The notes: generated by a model not told the origin, from the letters alone. A stretch of 64,000 nt of DNA from Gammaproteobacteria bacterium (GCA_026706385.1 JAPOYV010000111.1:1-64000), one strand, 5' to 3'; counted from the stretch's first letter, positions 44,460 to 54,480 are shown. Program-made: numbers and translations.

Positions 44460-46076
44460 TCAAGCCCCCGCGCTACGAAGTTCGAACCCTTCGTAGCCGT
44501 TGGCGACCACGGCGTCGCACTTCTCGACGTAGGGCGGGAACCCGATCAGCGGCATGAACACCTGGGGCTTGCCGGGGATGTTCTTGCCGAGATACCAGGA
44601 ATTGCATGTGGGATAGAGGGTCTGGTCGGCGACGGCGTTGACGTGGGCAACCCAGTCGTCCTCGGCGCCGGGCGTCGCCTCGATGGCGGCGAATCCATGG
44701 CTCCGGAGGTGCCCCATGCAGTCGGCGATCCACGCCACGTGCTGCTCGATCGAGGTGATCATGTTGGTGAGCACCGACGGGCTCCCGGGTCCCGAGATCA
44801 TGAACAGGTTGGGAAATCCGCTGGTGGTCAACCCGAGGTAGGTCACCGGACCGGCCGACCACTTGTCGGTCAGGCTCAAGCCCCCTCGCCCGCGTATATC
44901 GATGCGCAGCATGGTCCCGGTCATGGCGTCGAAACCGGTGGCGAAGACAATGCAGTCGACGGCGTATTCCTGTCCGGCCACCACGATGCCAGCGGGCGTT
45001 ATGCGGTCGATGGGATTCGTGCGCACGTCGACGAGGTCCACGTTGGGCCGGTTGTAGGTCTCGAAGTAGCCGGTGTCCAGGCACGGACGCTTGCAGCCGA
45101 TGACGTTGTCCGGACAGAGCAGTTCCGCGGTGGCGGGATCGTCGACGGTCTCGCGGATGCGTCGGCGCACGAAATCGGCCGCCGTGTCGTTGGCGTCGCG
45201 GTTCACGATCAGGTCGTTGTAGGCGCTCAAGAAGCCGAACCCGCCCCGTTCCCAGCGCTGCCAGTAGTTGCGTTCCCGGTTCGCCTCGGCGTCTTGGAGA
45301 GCCGACTGGTCGTTCTTCGGAATCTTCGAGCCGAAGCCGGCCGGCTCCTTGTAGTTCCGCGCGCGAAACGCCGGGTACTCGCCCTTGATGTCGGCGACGA
45401 GGTCCGGATCGATCGGCGCGTTGCGCGCCGGGATGGAGTAATTCGGCGTGCGCTGGAACACGGTCAGGTGGCGGGCTTCGGCGGCGATGACCGGGATCGC
45501 CTGGATGGCGGACGAGCCCGTGCCGATGATGCCCACGCGCTTACCCTCGAAGTCGACGCCTTCGTGGGGCCAGCGGCCGGTGTGATAGGTCTCGCCGCGG
45601 AAACTCGTCAAGCCCTCGAAGTCGGGGAGGTTGGCGGATGACAGGCAACCGGTCGCCAGCACGCAGAACTTGGCTGCGACCGTGCGCCCGGTATCGGTCT
45701 CGATGTCCCACTTTGCGCCGGCTTCGTCAAAGTGGGCCTTCACCACGCGGGTGTCGAAGACGATGTCGCGCTCGAGGTCGAACCGGTCCGCGACGTGGTT
45801 GGCGTAGCGCAGGATCTCGGGCTGGCCGGCGTAGCGCTCGGTCCATTCCCACTCCTGCTGCAGGTCGTCCGAGAAGCTGTAGGAGTACTCCATGCTCTCG
45901 ACGTCGCAGCGTGCGCCGGGGTAGCGATTCCAGTACCAGGTGCCACCCACCCCGGAACCGGCTTCGAACACGACCGCCTGGAACCCGGCCTGACGCAGGC
46001 GGTGGAGCATGTAGAGGCCGGCGAAACCGGCACCGACGATGACCGCGTCGTAACGCGGATGACTGTCCCCGGACAC
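44460..46076 (-). CDS. Type I Baeyer-Villiger monooxygenase
   Basis: The 538-residue FAD/NADPH enzyme would insert oxygen next to a ketone to give an ester or lactone. The FAD-binding G-A-G-F-A-G-L is at about 15-21. The Baeyer-Villiger fingerprint F-x-G-x-x-x-H-x-x-x-W-P is seen as F-R-G-E-T-Y-H-T-G-R-W-P at about residues 158-169, and the NADPH-binding G-T-G-S-S-A follows. The cyclohexanone/phenylacetone monooxygenase type is the closest form. It begins the operon with the CoA-transferase and the P-loop protein and is divergent from the pentapeptide gene. Confidence 0.92.
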   Translation of the reverse strand: MSGDSHPRYDAVIVGAGFAGLYMLHRLRQAGFQAVVFEAGSGVGGTWYWNRYPGARCDVESMEYSYSFSDDLQQEWEWTERYAGQPEILRYANHVADRFDLERDIVFDTRVVKAHFDEAGAKWDIETDTGRTVAAKFCVLATGCLSSANLPDFEGLTSFRGETYHTGRWPHEGVDFEGKRVGIIGTGSSAIQAIPVIAAEARHLTVFQRTPNYSIPARNAPIDPDLVADIKGEYPAFRARNYKEPAGFGSKIPKNDQSALQDAEANRERNYWQRWERGGFGFLSAYNDLIVNRDANDTAADFVRRRIRETVDDPATAELLCPDNVIGCKRPCLDTGYFETYNRPNVDLVDVRTNPIDRITPAGIVVAGQEYAVDCIVFATGFDAMTGTMLRIDIRGRGGLSLTDKWSAGPVTYLGLTTSGFPNLFMISGPGSPSVLTNMITSIEQHVAWIADCMGHLRSHGFAAIEATPGAEDDWVAHVNAVADQTLYPTCNSWYLGKNIPGKPQVFMPLIGFPPYVEKCDAVVANGYEGFELRSAGA

Positions 46077-46261
46077 TTGGCTAATGAAACCCCCTCATGC
46101 GGAGTTGGATCGCGCACCTTAACCCAGCGAGATTCTACACACTCGATTGCGTCTCCACGTTGCTCGGCATGTTGATGAATTCAATATTCATATGCTCAGA
46201 ATCTTGAAAAAGTTTATTCAAGACCCCATTATCCATCTATCGAATGCGACGGAGCGAACCC
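46077..46261. promoter_or_regulatory. AT-rich divergent promoter region with two inverted repeats
   Basis: Among very G+C-rich surroundings, about 46140-46240 is AT-rich. ATGAAT...ATTCAT (46175-46191) and the perfect TCTTGAA...TTCAAGA (46202-46223) are inverted repeats. TTGAAA at 46205-46210 and CATTAT at 46227-46232, 16 bases apart, make a fair sigma-70 promoter for the pentapeptide gene, with the second repeat across it as a possible operator. Confidence 0.45.
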
Positions 46262-47281
46262 ATGCGTGAGGAAGTCAACCGGATACTCAAACTGGTGGAG
46301 GACGGCAAACTCACCGGTGACCAGGCGAGTGCCATGATCGATGCGCTCGACTCGGCGGAGCGACGCTCTCGCCGGTCCGAGACGCGGCATCACGGGCGGG
46401 AGCGACGTCATCGCCAGCGCCACGGCGGCGGTCGCGCGTTCGGCGGCCTGCTCGACGAACTCGGCCTCGACATCGGGCGTGCCGTCGAGGACGCCCTGCG
46501 CGGCGTGCGCGACGCGGGCGGGCTCGCGTACGCGTTCGGTGGCGCGGCGGGGGCCGACTGGGTCGACGACACCAACAGCGCGACGCTCGCCAAGGTGGAG
46601 CAGCCGACCGGGGACGACTACAAGGTCGAAGGAAATCGGCTGGTGGTCTCCGAACTCAAGAACCTCGACCTCAAGCAGGCGGAGTTCTGCGACAACACCA
46701 TGCATGCGGCGGCCTTGCAGGACGTCGAAGTGGTCAACGGTCCGCTGTGCCGCAATACGCTGCGCGGCGCATCGCTGAAACGGGCCTCGCTCACCGCGTC
46801 GGACGTGACCGGCAACACCTTGAACGGCGCGAGCCTCAACCGCATCGCCCTGACATCGTCGGTGTTCAAGGACAACAGCGTCAACGGCGCGCACGTGCGC
46901 GAGTTGGACATGTCGAGCGCGGAAATCCGATCGACGAAGATCGCGGGCTCGAAGGTCAAGGCCGTCACGCTCAGCGACGGCACCAAGCTCAGCCAGGTGA
47001 AGATCAGCGGCGTCGTCGGGGAACGGTGGAAGTTGGTGGCAAGCACCCTGTCCGGGGTGAAGTTCGCCGCGCTGACCGACGAGGCGATGCGCATCCGCGA
47101 CCTCGACCTCGAGCGCGTCAATCTGACCGGCTGCGACTTCGTGGGCTGCACCTTCGACGGGACGACGATCCGGGACGTGGATGCGCAGAACCTGCGATTC
47201 TTGGGCGTGGATTTCACGGGGATGACCATCGACTCCGCGGAACGGCTCGAAGCGCTAGCGACGTCGGCCGATGCCGCCTGA
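46262..47281 (+). CDS. Pentapeptide-repeat protein with SHOCT-like N-terminus
   Basis: The 339-residue protein opens with a helical-hairpin segment (residues 8-29, I-L-K-L-V-E-D-G-K-L...A-M-I-D-A-L) of the SHOCT-like kind found in YvlB-type proteins. A basic Arg/His linker (about 35-60) follows. From about residue 125 to the end runs a long series of pentapeptide-like repeats (N-L-D-L-K, A-S-L-K-R, A-S-L-T-A, V-N-L-T-G) that should form a right-handed beta-helix. ATG 46262 is chosen because GGAG lies just upstream; an ATG six codons earlier is possible. It overlaps the DUF2089 gene by 11 bases. Confidence 0.75.
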   Translation: MREEVNRILKLVEDGKLTGDQASAMIDALDSAERRSRRSETRHHGRERRHRQRHGGGRAFGGLLDELGLDIGRAVEDALRGVRDAGGLAYAFGGAAGADWVDDTNSATLAKVEQPTGDDYKVEGNRLVVSELKNLDLKQAEFCDNTMHAAALQDVEVVNGPLCRNTLRGASLKRASLTASDVTGNTLNGASLNRIALTSSVFKDNSVNGAHVRELDMSSAEIRSTKIAGSKVKAVTLSDGTKLSQVKISGVVGERWKLVASTLSGVKFAALTDEAMRIRDLDLERVNLTGCDFVGCTFDGTTIRDVDAQNLRFLGVDFTGMTIDSAERLEALATSADAA

Positions 47282-47732
47282 CCGTCACGAGGGCGGCGAC
47301 GGCGGCTTAAGCGTCTGCCCAGCCTGCGATGGTCGGCTGGTTCCCCGAGAACTGGCCTGCAAGGACTGCGGCCTGGTCGTGCAGACGCGCTTCAAGGGCA
47401 ACGAGTTCGTCGGCCTCGACGACGACAACCTGCACCTGCTGCGCATTTTCGTGGCGTGCGAAGGACGTATCCGCGACATGGAACGAGCGCTCGGGGTGAG
47501 CTATCCCACCGTGAAATCGCGCCTTGCGGGACTGCGGCGCACATTGGGCACGGTCGAACCGGCGACCGAAACGCCGCGCCCGCCGCAGGATGACAAGCCC
47601 GAGGGCTTCGCCGGGGAACAGAGCGACCGCGGGGGTCCGGCGGCTGTGCTGGACCGCCTCGAGGCGGGGGAGATCGACTTCGACGAAGCGCTTCAGTCGA
47701 TCAGGCGGGTGTCGCCGCGTGCGCGGCGATGA
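47271..47732 (+). CDS. DUF2089 family zinc-ribbon/HTH protein
   Basis: The 153-residue protein has a zinc ribbon (C16, C19, C30, C33), then the DUF2089 core [22 protein letters not shown] helix-turn-helix follows ([13 protein letters not shown], about 73-85), so it probably binds DNA. Its C-terminus (126-147) repeats the helical-hairpin pattern of the pentapeptide protein's N-terminus. The ATG at 47271 lies inside the end of that gene. The 3' end overlaps the convergent recQ gene by 32 bases. Confidence 0.8.
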   Translation: MPPDRHEGGDGGLSVCPACDGRLVPRELACKDCGLVVQTRFKGNEFVGLDDDNLHLLRIFVACEGRIRDMERALGVSYPTVKSRLAGLRRTLGTVEPATETPRPPQDDKPEGFAGEQSDRGGPAAVLDRLEAGEIDFDEALQSIRRVSPRARR

Positions 47733-49521
47733 CTTCGAGGAATGCATCGGCGTAGCGATCGAGCTTGGCTTGACCGACGCCGTGCACCGCGACCATGGCG
47801 TCCCGGGATTGCGGGCGCAGCCGGACGAATTCCTTGAGCGTGGCGTCGTGGAAGACGACGTAGGGCGGTACCGACGCATCGTCCGCTAGGCGCAAGCGGC
47901 ACTCACGCAGCGCCTCCCAAAGCGCTTCGTCCTGGGTGGTGATCTCGAATCCATCGTCGCGCGATTTGGCGGGAGACCGCCGACGGGACCGGTTGGCCAC
48001 GGTGTCCTCGCGCAGCGTGAGCGTCGTTTCGCCGCGCAAGAGCGGGCGCGCGGCCTGGGTTAGCCGTAGTGCACCGAATCGGGCCGCGTCGGCCAGCACG
48101 AACCGGTGCGCGATCAACTGACGCAGCAAGGACCGCCAGTGGACCTCGCCGACCTCCGCGCCGATGCCGAAGGTCGACAGCTGGTCATGGCGATGCTGCT
48201 GCACCTTGGCGGTGTCCTTGCCGCGGAGCACGTCGATGACGTGGCCGGCACCGAAGTATTGCCCGGTGCGCACGATGCACGACATCAGCTTCTGCGCCGC
48301 CACGGTGCCGTCGTAGGTCTTGGGCGGATCCAGGCAGATATCGCAGTTGCCGCAAGCCTCTGGGGGATGGTCACCGAAATAGCCGAGCAGGGCCGCGCGG
48401 CGACATGCCGTGACCTCGCACCAGCCGAGTAGGGCGTCGAGCTTGCTGCGTTCGATGCGCTTTTGCTGCTCGCTGGCTTCGCCCTGGTCGACAAGCTGCC
48501 GCACGCGGACGACGTCCTGCAGCCCGTAGATCATCCAGGCATCGGCATGCTCGCCGTCGCGGCCGGCACGGCCGGTCTCTTGGTAGTAGGCCTCGATGCT
48601 CTTCGGCAGGTCGACGTGTGCGACGAAACGAACGTCTGGCTTGTCGATTCCCATGCCGAACGCGATCGTGGCGACAACGACGACGCCATCCTCCCGCAGG
48701 AAGCGCGCTTGGTGGTCCGACCGGTCGCGGCCGGACATCCCGGCATGGTAGGGGACAGCGTCGTGGCCGTCGGCGCGCAGCAGTTCGGCCGTCGCCTCGG
48801 TCTTGCGCCGCGACAGGCAATAGACGATGCCGGGCTGGCCGCGATGTTCCTCCATGAACGCAAGCAATTGATCGTTCGCGTTGGATTTGATCCGGACCGA
48901 GTAGCGGATGTTGGGACGGTCGAACCCGCTCACGAATCGAGCCGGCCTGTCCAGGCGCAGGCGGTTGACGATCTCTGCGCGCGTTCGGGCGTCCGCGGTT
49001 GCGGTTAGCGCCATGCGCGGAACCTCGGGGAACCGGTCGGCGAGAACGTCGAGGCCGAGGTAGTCCTGGCGGAAGTCGTGACCCCATTGCGAGACGCAAT
49101 GCGCTTCGTCGATCGCGAACAGCGGGACGTCCGCCCGGTCGAGAATCTGCAGCGTCTCTTCCTGCAGCAGGCGCTCCGGGGCGAGGTAGAGCAGGTCGAG
49201 CCGGCCCTCGGCGAGTTGACGGGTGATGTCGACCTGCTCGTGCCAAGGCACGGTCGAATTCAGGAACGACGCGGCCACGCCGAGTTGCCGGAGTGCCGCG
49301 ACCTGGTCCTGCATCAGGGCGATCAGCGGGGAAACCACCACGGCCGTGCCCGGCCGAATCAGCGCAGGGACTTGGTAGCACAGCGACTTGCCGCCGCCGG
49401 TAGGCATCAGCACCAGGCAATCGCGGCCCGCGAGGACGGCTTCGATCACCTCCGCCTGTCCCGGCCGGAAGTCGTCGTACCCGTAGATTGTCCGTAGAGT
49501 GTTGCGGGCCTGCTCGCGCAC
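47701..49521 (-). CDS. recQ: ATP-dependent DNA helicase RecQ
   Basis: The 606-residue superfamily 2 helicase has the Q motif region F-R-P-G-Q, Walker A M-P-T-G-G-G-K-S, the DEAH-type box [14 protein letters not shown], motif [12 protein letters not shown], the zinc-binding cysteines of the RQC region (C-R-R-A-A-L-L, then C-G-N-C-D-I-C) and a C-terminal HRDC domain. That is the full-length layout. It unwinds recombination intermediates and stalled forks. It is convergent with the DUF2089 gene. Confidence 0.95.
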   Translation of the reverse strand: MREQARNTLRTIYGYDDFRPGQAEVIEAVLAGRDCLVLMPTGGGKSLCYQVPALIRPGTAVVVSPLIALMQDQVAALRQLGVAASFLNSTVPWHEQVDITRQLAEGRLDLLYLAPERLLQEETLQILDRADVPLFAIDEAHCVSQWGHDFRQDYLGLDVLADRFPEVPRMALTATADARTRAEIVNRLRLDRPARFVSGFDRPNIRYSVRIKSNANDQLLAFMEEHRGQPGIVYCLSRRKTEATAELLRADGHDAVPYHAGMSGRDRSDHQARFLREDGVVVVATIAFGMGIDKPDVRFVAHVDLPKSIEAYYQETGRAGRDGEHADAWMIYGLQDVVRVRQLVDQGEASEQQKRIERSKLDALLGWCEVTACRRAALLGYFGDHPPEACGNCDICLDPPKTYDGTVAAQKLMSCIVRTGQYFGAGHVIDVLRGKDTAKVQQHRHDQLSTFGIGAEVGEVHWRSLLRQLIAHRFVLADAARFGALRLTQAARPLLRGETTLTLREDTVANRSRRRSPAKSRDDGFEITTQDEALWEALRECRLRLADDASVPPYVVFHDATLKEFVRLRPQSRDAMVAVHGVGQAKLDRYADAFLEVIAAHAATPA

Positions 49522-49596
49522 GACCGCGATTATAGGTGCGGGCGTTGCCTACGGGCGCCCCATTCGCTCTTTCCGCGCCTATGAGTGGGCGATTTC

Positions 49597-50580
49597 CTAC
49601 GACCGCACGCGGACCGGCGCGCCGTCCTCAGCGGACCGGTACGCGGCCTCGGTGAGGCGGGCCACTTGCAGCGCGAACCGCGGCGGCTCGTAGCCAGCGA
49701 GTCCGCTGCGGATGTCTTCGAAGAAAGCGCCGTCCGGCGTTTGGCTGGCGATCGTCGCGGGGACCTCGACGGGGGCGTCGTTGTGCAGCATGGACCGCAC
49801 CTGCCACTGGTGCAGGTGCAGCACGAGCGAACCTTCGCTGCCAGCGATGGCGAGCCGCTCGTCGTGGGTGCGCGCATTGCCGATGGTGGTGAGCGTCCCG
49901 ACCGCGCCGCCCTCGAACTCCACGGTCAGGGCGCCGTTGACGTCGACGGCGAAGCCGGCGTTGTCGAATGTCGCGGACACGGTTGTCGGGGCGAGGCCGG
50001 TCACCCACAGCAGCGATGCCACGAGGTGGCTGCCGGTGTCCATGAACATCCCGCCGCCGGCGAGTTCGGGGTCGAGGCGCCAGCCGCCCGCGCCGATCCA
50101 ATGCTGGGTCACATAGGCGACGACGCCGCGAATGTCGCCGAGCGCCCCGTTCTTGACCAACTCGCGGGCGTAGACGAAATGCGGCATCCAATGACGCTGG
50201 TAGGCCACGCCGAGGGCGAGCCCGCGCGCGGCGGCGAGTTCAAGCAACTCGTGGGCATGGTCCGGCGCGATCACCATCGGCTTTTCGACCAGGACATGGA
50301 GCCCGCGCTCGAGGCAGGCGCGGGCCTGCTCGAAGTGATCGCGATGTGGCGTGCTGATCAGCACGGCATCGGCGGCCGTCTGGTCGAGCATGGCGCGCCA
50401 GTCGGCGACGTAGGGGATCTCCGCCCCCGCCTTGTCCATGAGTGACCGTGCCTGGGATTCAACCGGGTCGGCGACCCCGACGATGCGAATCGCGCCGTCC
50501 CGCCTAATCCGGGGCAAGTGCGCATTGCGCATGTTGCCGCCGGCACCCATCAACATCACCTTGAGTTCTCTCTGCTGCAT
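49597..50580 (-). CDS. Gfo/Idh/MocA family oxidoreductase
   Basis: The 327-residue NAD(P)-dependent enzyme has the N-terminal Rossmann loop G-A-G-G-N-M, the I-S-T-P-H-R-D-H strand end, the catalytic-type V-E-K-P-M motif and G-G-G-M-F-M-D-T-G-S-H in the second domain. Substrates of the family are sugars or cyclitols. The gene is divergent from the LLM oxidoreductase gene, with 61 bases between starts. Its stop lies within a 16-base sequence that recurs at 55997-56012. Confidence 0.88.
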   Translation of the reverse strand: MQQRELKVMLMGAGGNMRNAHLPRIRRDGAIRIVGVADPVESQARSLMDKAGAEIPYVADWRAMLDQTAADAVLISTPHRDHFEQARACLERGLHVLVEKPMVIAPDHAHELLELAAARGLALGVAYQRHWMPHFVYARELVKNGALGDIRGVVAYVTQHWIGAGGWRLDPELAGGGMFMDTGSHLVASLLWVTGLAPTTVSATFDNAGFAVDVNGALTVEFEGGAVGTLTTIGNARTHDERLAIAGSEGSLVLHLHQWQVRSMLHNDAPVEVPATIASQTPDGAFFEDIRSGLAGYEPPRFALQVARLTEAAYRSAEDGAPVRVRS

Positions 50581-50641
50581 CGAGTCGCCGCTTAAGCCTG
50601 GGTTCGGGTGTAATCTACTCGTTTGCTCGCTAGGAGGTGCA

Positions 50642-51565
50642 ATGAGAATCGGAATCTACGGCGGCAACGTGCGTCGCGGAAAGCCCTTGTCCTCGTTGGT
50701 GGATGAGGTCGTCGAGAAGGAACAGGAGGGCTTCTCGAGTTACTGGACGCCCCAGGTGGGGACGTTCGACGCCTTGACGATGCTGGCCCTGGCCGGCCAG
50801 GCAACGAGCAGCATTGAACTCGGCACGGCCGTCGTCCCGAGCTATCCGCGCCACCCGAGCGCCCTTGCCCAGCAAGCAGCGACGGTGAATGCGCTCTGTG
50901 GCGGGCGCCTGGTGCTTGGCGTCGGCCCGTCGCACGCTCCGGGGATCGAGGCGCTCGGCTTGGCCTACGACCGCCCGGCCTTGCACATGCGCGAGTACGT
51001 GACCGTGCTGAAGGCGCTTGGCGGCGAGGGCCGCGTCGACTTCCAGGGCGACATGTACCAGGTGCGCACGGGGTTTGCGTGCCCCGACGCAGCGCCGTTC
51101 ACGGTTGTGATCTCCGCCCTCGCACCGCTGATGCTGCGGGCGGCGGGCGAAGTCGCCGACGGCACGGTGACCTGGATGGTCGGCAAGAACACCATCGCCG
51201 CGAGTACCGCGCCGCGGATCACGGCCGCCGCCGCCAATGCCGGTCGCGCCGCACCGCGGGTCATCGTCGGCTTGCCGGTCTGCGTCCACGACGACAAGGC
51301 GCAGGCCACGGCACGCGCGGTGCAGATCTTCCAAGGCTACGGGCAGCTTCCGAACTATCGGCGCCAGCTCGACGCGGAAGGCATCGACCAGGCTGGCGAG
51401 ATCGCGGTGGTTGGCAATGAAGACGAGGTCACCGGGGAGCTCGCGGCATACTTCGACGCTGGTGCGACCGAGGTGATCGCGAGCGTCTATCCGGCCGGCG
51501 ACGACAGCCGCGGCTCGTTCGCCCGCACCAACGCGCTGCTGAAGTCGCTTGCCGTGGCCGGTTGA
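50642..51565 (+). CDS. LLM-class flavin/F420-dependent oxidoreductase
   Basis: The 307-residue TIM-barrel enzyme is of the bacterial-luciferase-like superfamily: M-R-I-G-I-Y-G-G start, T-A-V-V-P-S-Y-P-R-H-P, A-L-A-Q-Q-A-A-T-V-N-A-L, and G-R-L-V-L-G-V-G-P-S-H. These features occur in the F420-dependent branch; whether this organism makes F420 or the enzyme uses FMNH2 cannot be told. AGGAGG (50632-50637) precedes the ATG by four bases, one of the best ribosome binding sites in the window. Confidence 0.85.
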   Translation: MRIGIYGGNVRRGKPLSSLVDEVVEKEQEGFSSYWTPQVGTFDALTMLALAGQATSSIELGTAVVPSYPRHPSALAQQAATVNALCGGRLVLGVGPSHAPGIEALGLAYDRPALHMREYVTVLKALGGEGRVDFQGDMYQVRTGFACPDAAPFTVVISALAPLMLRAAGEVADGTVTWMVGKNTIAASTAPRITAAAANAGRAAPRVIVGLPVCVHDDKAQATARAVQIFQGYGQLPNYRRQLDAEGIDQAGEIAVVGNEDEVTGELAAYFDAGATEVIASVYPAGDDSRGSFARTNALLKSLAVAG

Positions 51566-51597
51566 ACCACACGTAACACGTAGTTAGGGGTCCCTTC

Positions 51598-54480
51598 ATG
51601 AACGCACGCATCAGTTGGCTCTTGGCCGCCGCGGTGTTGGCGAGTTGCTCGCAGGCACCTCCGCCCGAGGGCGATGCCGCATCCTTGCCCGAAGGCGTGA
51701 CTTTCGTCGACGCCGTCGAGCGCGAGCCGGGCGATGAGGTCGTTATCCCCTATCGGCGGTTTCGACTCGACAACGGCCTCACCGTGGTCCTCCACCGGGA
51801 CATGTCGGATCCTCTCGTGCATGTCGACGTGACCTACCACGTCGGTTCCGCGCGCGAGGACGTCGGCAAGTCGGGCTTCGCACACTTCTTCGAGCACATG
51901 ATGTTTCAGGGCTCGGAGAATGTCGGCGACGAGCAGCACTTCAAGATCGTCTCGGAGTCCGGCGGCACGCTGAATGGCACCACGAGCGCCGACCGCACCA
52001 ACTACTTCCAGACGGCACCGTCCAACCAGCTCGAGAAGCTCCTCTGGCTGGAAGCGGACCGGTTGGGTTTCCTCCTCGATGCCGTCACCCAGGAGAAGTT
52101 CGAGGTCCAGCGAGACACCGTAAAGAACGAGCGCGCCCAGCGCGTGGACAACGTGCCCTACGGCCTCTTAAGGGAACGTGTCGGCGAGGCCATGTATCCC
52201 GAGGGCCACCCGTATTCATGGCTGACCATCGGCTACGTCGAGGATCTCGATCGCGTCGACGTCAACGACTTGAAGGAGTTCTTCCTTCGCTGGTACGGGC
52301 CCAACAACGCTGTACTCACCATCGGCGGCGACTTCGACGAGGCCGAGACCCTGGGTTGGGTGGCCAAGTACTTCGGCCCGGTGCCCAAGGGGCCGGACGT
52401 GGCCATGCCGGACAAACCCCCGGTCACCCTGGACGGGAACCGCTACATCTCCCTTGAGGACAACGTCGCACTGCCGCTCCTGTACATCGCCTACCCCACC
52501 GTCTACCTGTACCACGAGGACGAAGCGCCGCTCGACGTGCTGATGTTCATCCTCGGTCAGGGCGAGACGTCGCTCCTGTACAAGAACATGGTCAAGAACC
52601 GGACCGCCGTACAGGCGCAGGCGACGCATGGCTGCCAGGAGCTGTCCTGCCTATTCGCCGTCCTGGCCTTGCCGAACCCGGCGGCCGGCAAGACGCTCGC
52701 CGATCTCGAGCGGATCGTGCGCGAATCGCTCGCCGAGTTCGAAGAGCGCGGCATCACCGACGACGACTTGCTGCGCACGAAGATGAGCATCGTCTCTGGC
52801 AAGATCTACAGCCTCGAAAGCGTCGCCGGCAAGGTCAGCCAGCTCGCGGCGTACCAGTACTTGACCGGCAAGCCGGATTTCGCGCCGCGCGACGTCGCCC
52901 GCTACGAGAGCGTGACCAAGGAAGATGTGCTGCGCGTCTACGAGCAGTACATCAAGGACAAGCCGGCGGTGATCATGAGCATCGTGCCGCATGGGCAATT
53001 GACGTTGCGTGCCAGCGAGGACACGTGGGAGCGCTACGAGCGCAAGCTTCCGGACTACATGCGGGTGGAAGCCGACGAGCTCGCCCACCGTCGCGCTGAC
53101 GACCTGTTCGACCGCAGCATCATCCCGCCCGCGGGCGCCAATCCCGCCATCACCTTGCCGGAGATCTGGCGCGGGGAACTCGACAACGGCATCGCGATCC
53201 TCGGGGCGCGCAACGTGGAGACGCCGACCACGTCGATCCGCCTGCGCATCGCCGCGGCGGGGCAGCGCAACGAGAGCGTCGAGCAACTGGGCCTCGCCGC
53301 GCTCACGGCCAGCATGATGAACGAAGCGACCGAACGGTCGAGCAACGAGGAGCTGAGCGACCGGCTGCAGAAGCTCGGATCAAGCGTGTCCTTCGGGGCC
53401 GGTAACGACGATACGGTCGCCACGGTCCGCACGCTGACGAGGAACCTCGACGAGACGCTCGCGATCCTCGCCGAGAAACTGTTGCAGCCGAAGCTGTCTC
53501 CCGAGGACTTCGCGCGCGTCCAGGCGCAAACGCTGCAGGCCATCGAGCAGAGCAAGAAGCAAGCGGCTAGCACGGCCCAGGTGGTCTACCAGCAGCTCCT
53601 CATGGGTCGTGACAACCCCATTGCCCACCTGGACATCGGCACCTCGGCAACCGTCGCCGCGCTGACCGTCGATGACGTCCGCGGCTTCTACGCCGCGCAC
53701 TATTCGCCGAAGGTTGCGACGATCGTCGCCGTTAGCGACCTCGATGGCGAGCAGCTCCTCACGAAACTCGCGGTGCTGAAGTCTTGGCAGGGACCGGAGG
53801 TGGCTGCTGCACCGCTTAAGCCGTTCCCGGAAACCGGCGCCACGCGGATCTACCTAGTCGACAAGCCAAACGCGGTCCAGTCCGAGATCCGCATCGGCAA
53901 GCGGGCGCTCAACTACGACGCCACGGGCGAGTTCTATCGCGCCGGTCTCGCGAATTTCGTCCTCGGCGGCGCTTTCAACAGCCGCATCAACCTGAACCTG
54001 CGCGAGGACAAGGGCTACACCTACGGCGCCCGTTCGATGTTCGTCGGTGAAGTGGACTACGGTGTGTTCACCGCCATGGCCGGCGTGCGGAGGGACACCA
54101 CGGCGGCGTCCATCATCGAATTCGACAAAGAGATCCGCCGCTACGCCAAGGACGGACTCCAGGGCGACGAGTTGGCCTTTACGCGCAATGCGATCGGCCA
54201 GCGCGATGCCCTGCGTTACGAGACGCCGCGGCAGAAGCTCGCCTTCCTGTCGCGCATTCAGACCTACGGTCTCGCCGATGACTTCGTGGATCGGCAGAAC
54301 GCGATCCTGAGGTCGGTCGCGGCGGAGGAGTTGAACGCCATCGCCGCCAAGCACCTCACCATGGACGACATGGTCATCGTTGTCGTCGGGGACCGGAGCG
54401 CCATCGAGGAGGAGTTGCTGGCGCTGGGCCACGAGATCGTCCACCTCGACGCTGCGGGGAACCTCGTTGTCGACGCCTGA
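51598..54480 (+). CDS. M16-family zinc metalloprotease lipoprotein
   Basis: The 960-residue protein has a lipoprotein signal (L-L-A-A-A-V-L-A-S-C, Cys17) and two M16 units in tandem. The first holds the inverted zinc motif H-F-F-E-H (96-100) and downstream acidic residues in N-E-R-A-Q. The second, starting near residue 525 (G-E-L-D-N-G-I-A-I-L), lacks the zinc ligands and is the usual inactive half. Both halves together form the clam-shell that degrades peptides in the periplasm. The next gene's start overlaps its stop. Confidence 0.92.
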   Translation: MNARISWLLAAAVLASCSQAPPPEGDAASLPEGVTFVDAVEREPGDEVVIPYRRFRLDNGLTVVLHRDMSDPLVHVDVTYHVGSAREDVGKSGFAHFFEHMMFQGSENVGDEQHFKIVSESGGTLNGTTSADRTNYFQTAPSNQLEKLLWLEADRLGFLLDAVTQEKFEVQRDTVKNERAQRVDNVPYGLLRERVGEAMYPEGHPYSWLTIGYVEDLDRVDVNDLKEFFLRWYGPNNAVLTIGGDFDEAETLGWVAKYFGPVPKGPDVAMPDKPPVTLDGNRYISLEDNVALPLLYIAYPTVYLYHEDEAPLDVLMFILGQGETSLLYKNMVKNRTAVQAQATHGCQELSCLFAVLALPNPAAGKTLADLERIVRESLAEFEERGITDDDLLRTKMSIVSGKIYSLESVAGKVSQLAAYQYLTGKPDFAPRDVARYESVTKEDVLRVYEQYIKDKPAVIMSIVPHGQLTLRASEDTWERYERKLPDYMRVEADELAHRRADDLFDRSIIPPAGANPAITLPEIWRGELDNGIAILGARNVETPTTSIRLRIAAAGQRNESVEQLGLAALTASMMNEATERSSNEELSDRLQKLGSSVSFGAGNDDTVATVRTLTRNLDETLAILAEKLLQPKLSPEDFARVQAQTLQAIEQSKKQAASTAQVVYQQLLMGRDNPIAHLDIGTSATVAALTVDDVRGFYAAHYSPKVATIVAVSDLDGEQLLTKLAVLKSWQGPEVAAAPLKPFPETGATRIYLVDKPNAVQSEIRIGKRALNYDATGEFYRAGLANFVLGGAFNSRINLNLREDKGYTYGARSMFVGEVDYGVFTAMAGVRRDTTAASIIEFDKEIRRYAKDGLQGDELAFTRNAIGQRDALRYETPRQKLAFLSRIQTYGLADDFVDRQNAILRSVAAEELNAIAAKHLTMDDMVIVVVGDRSAIEEELLALGHEIVHLDAAGNLVVDA

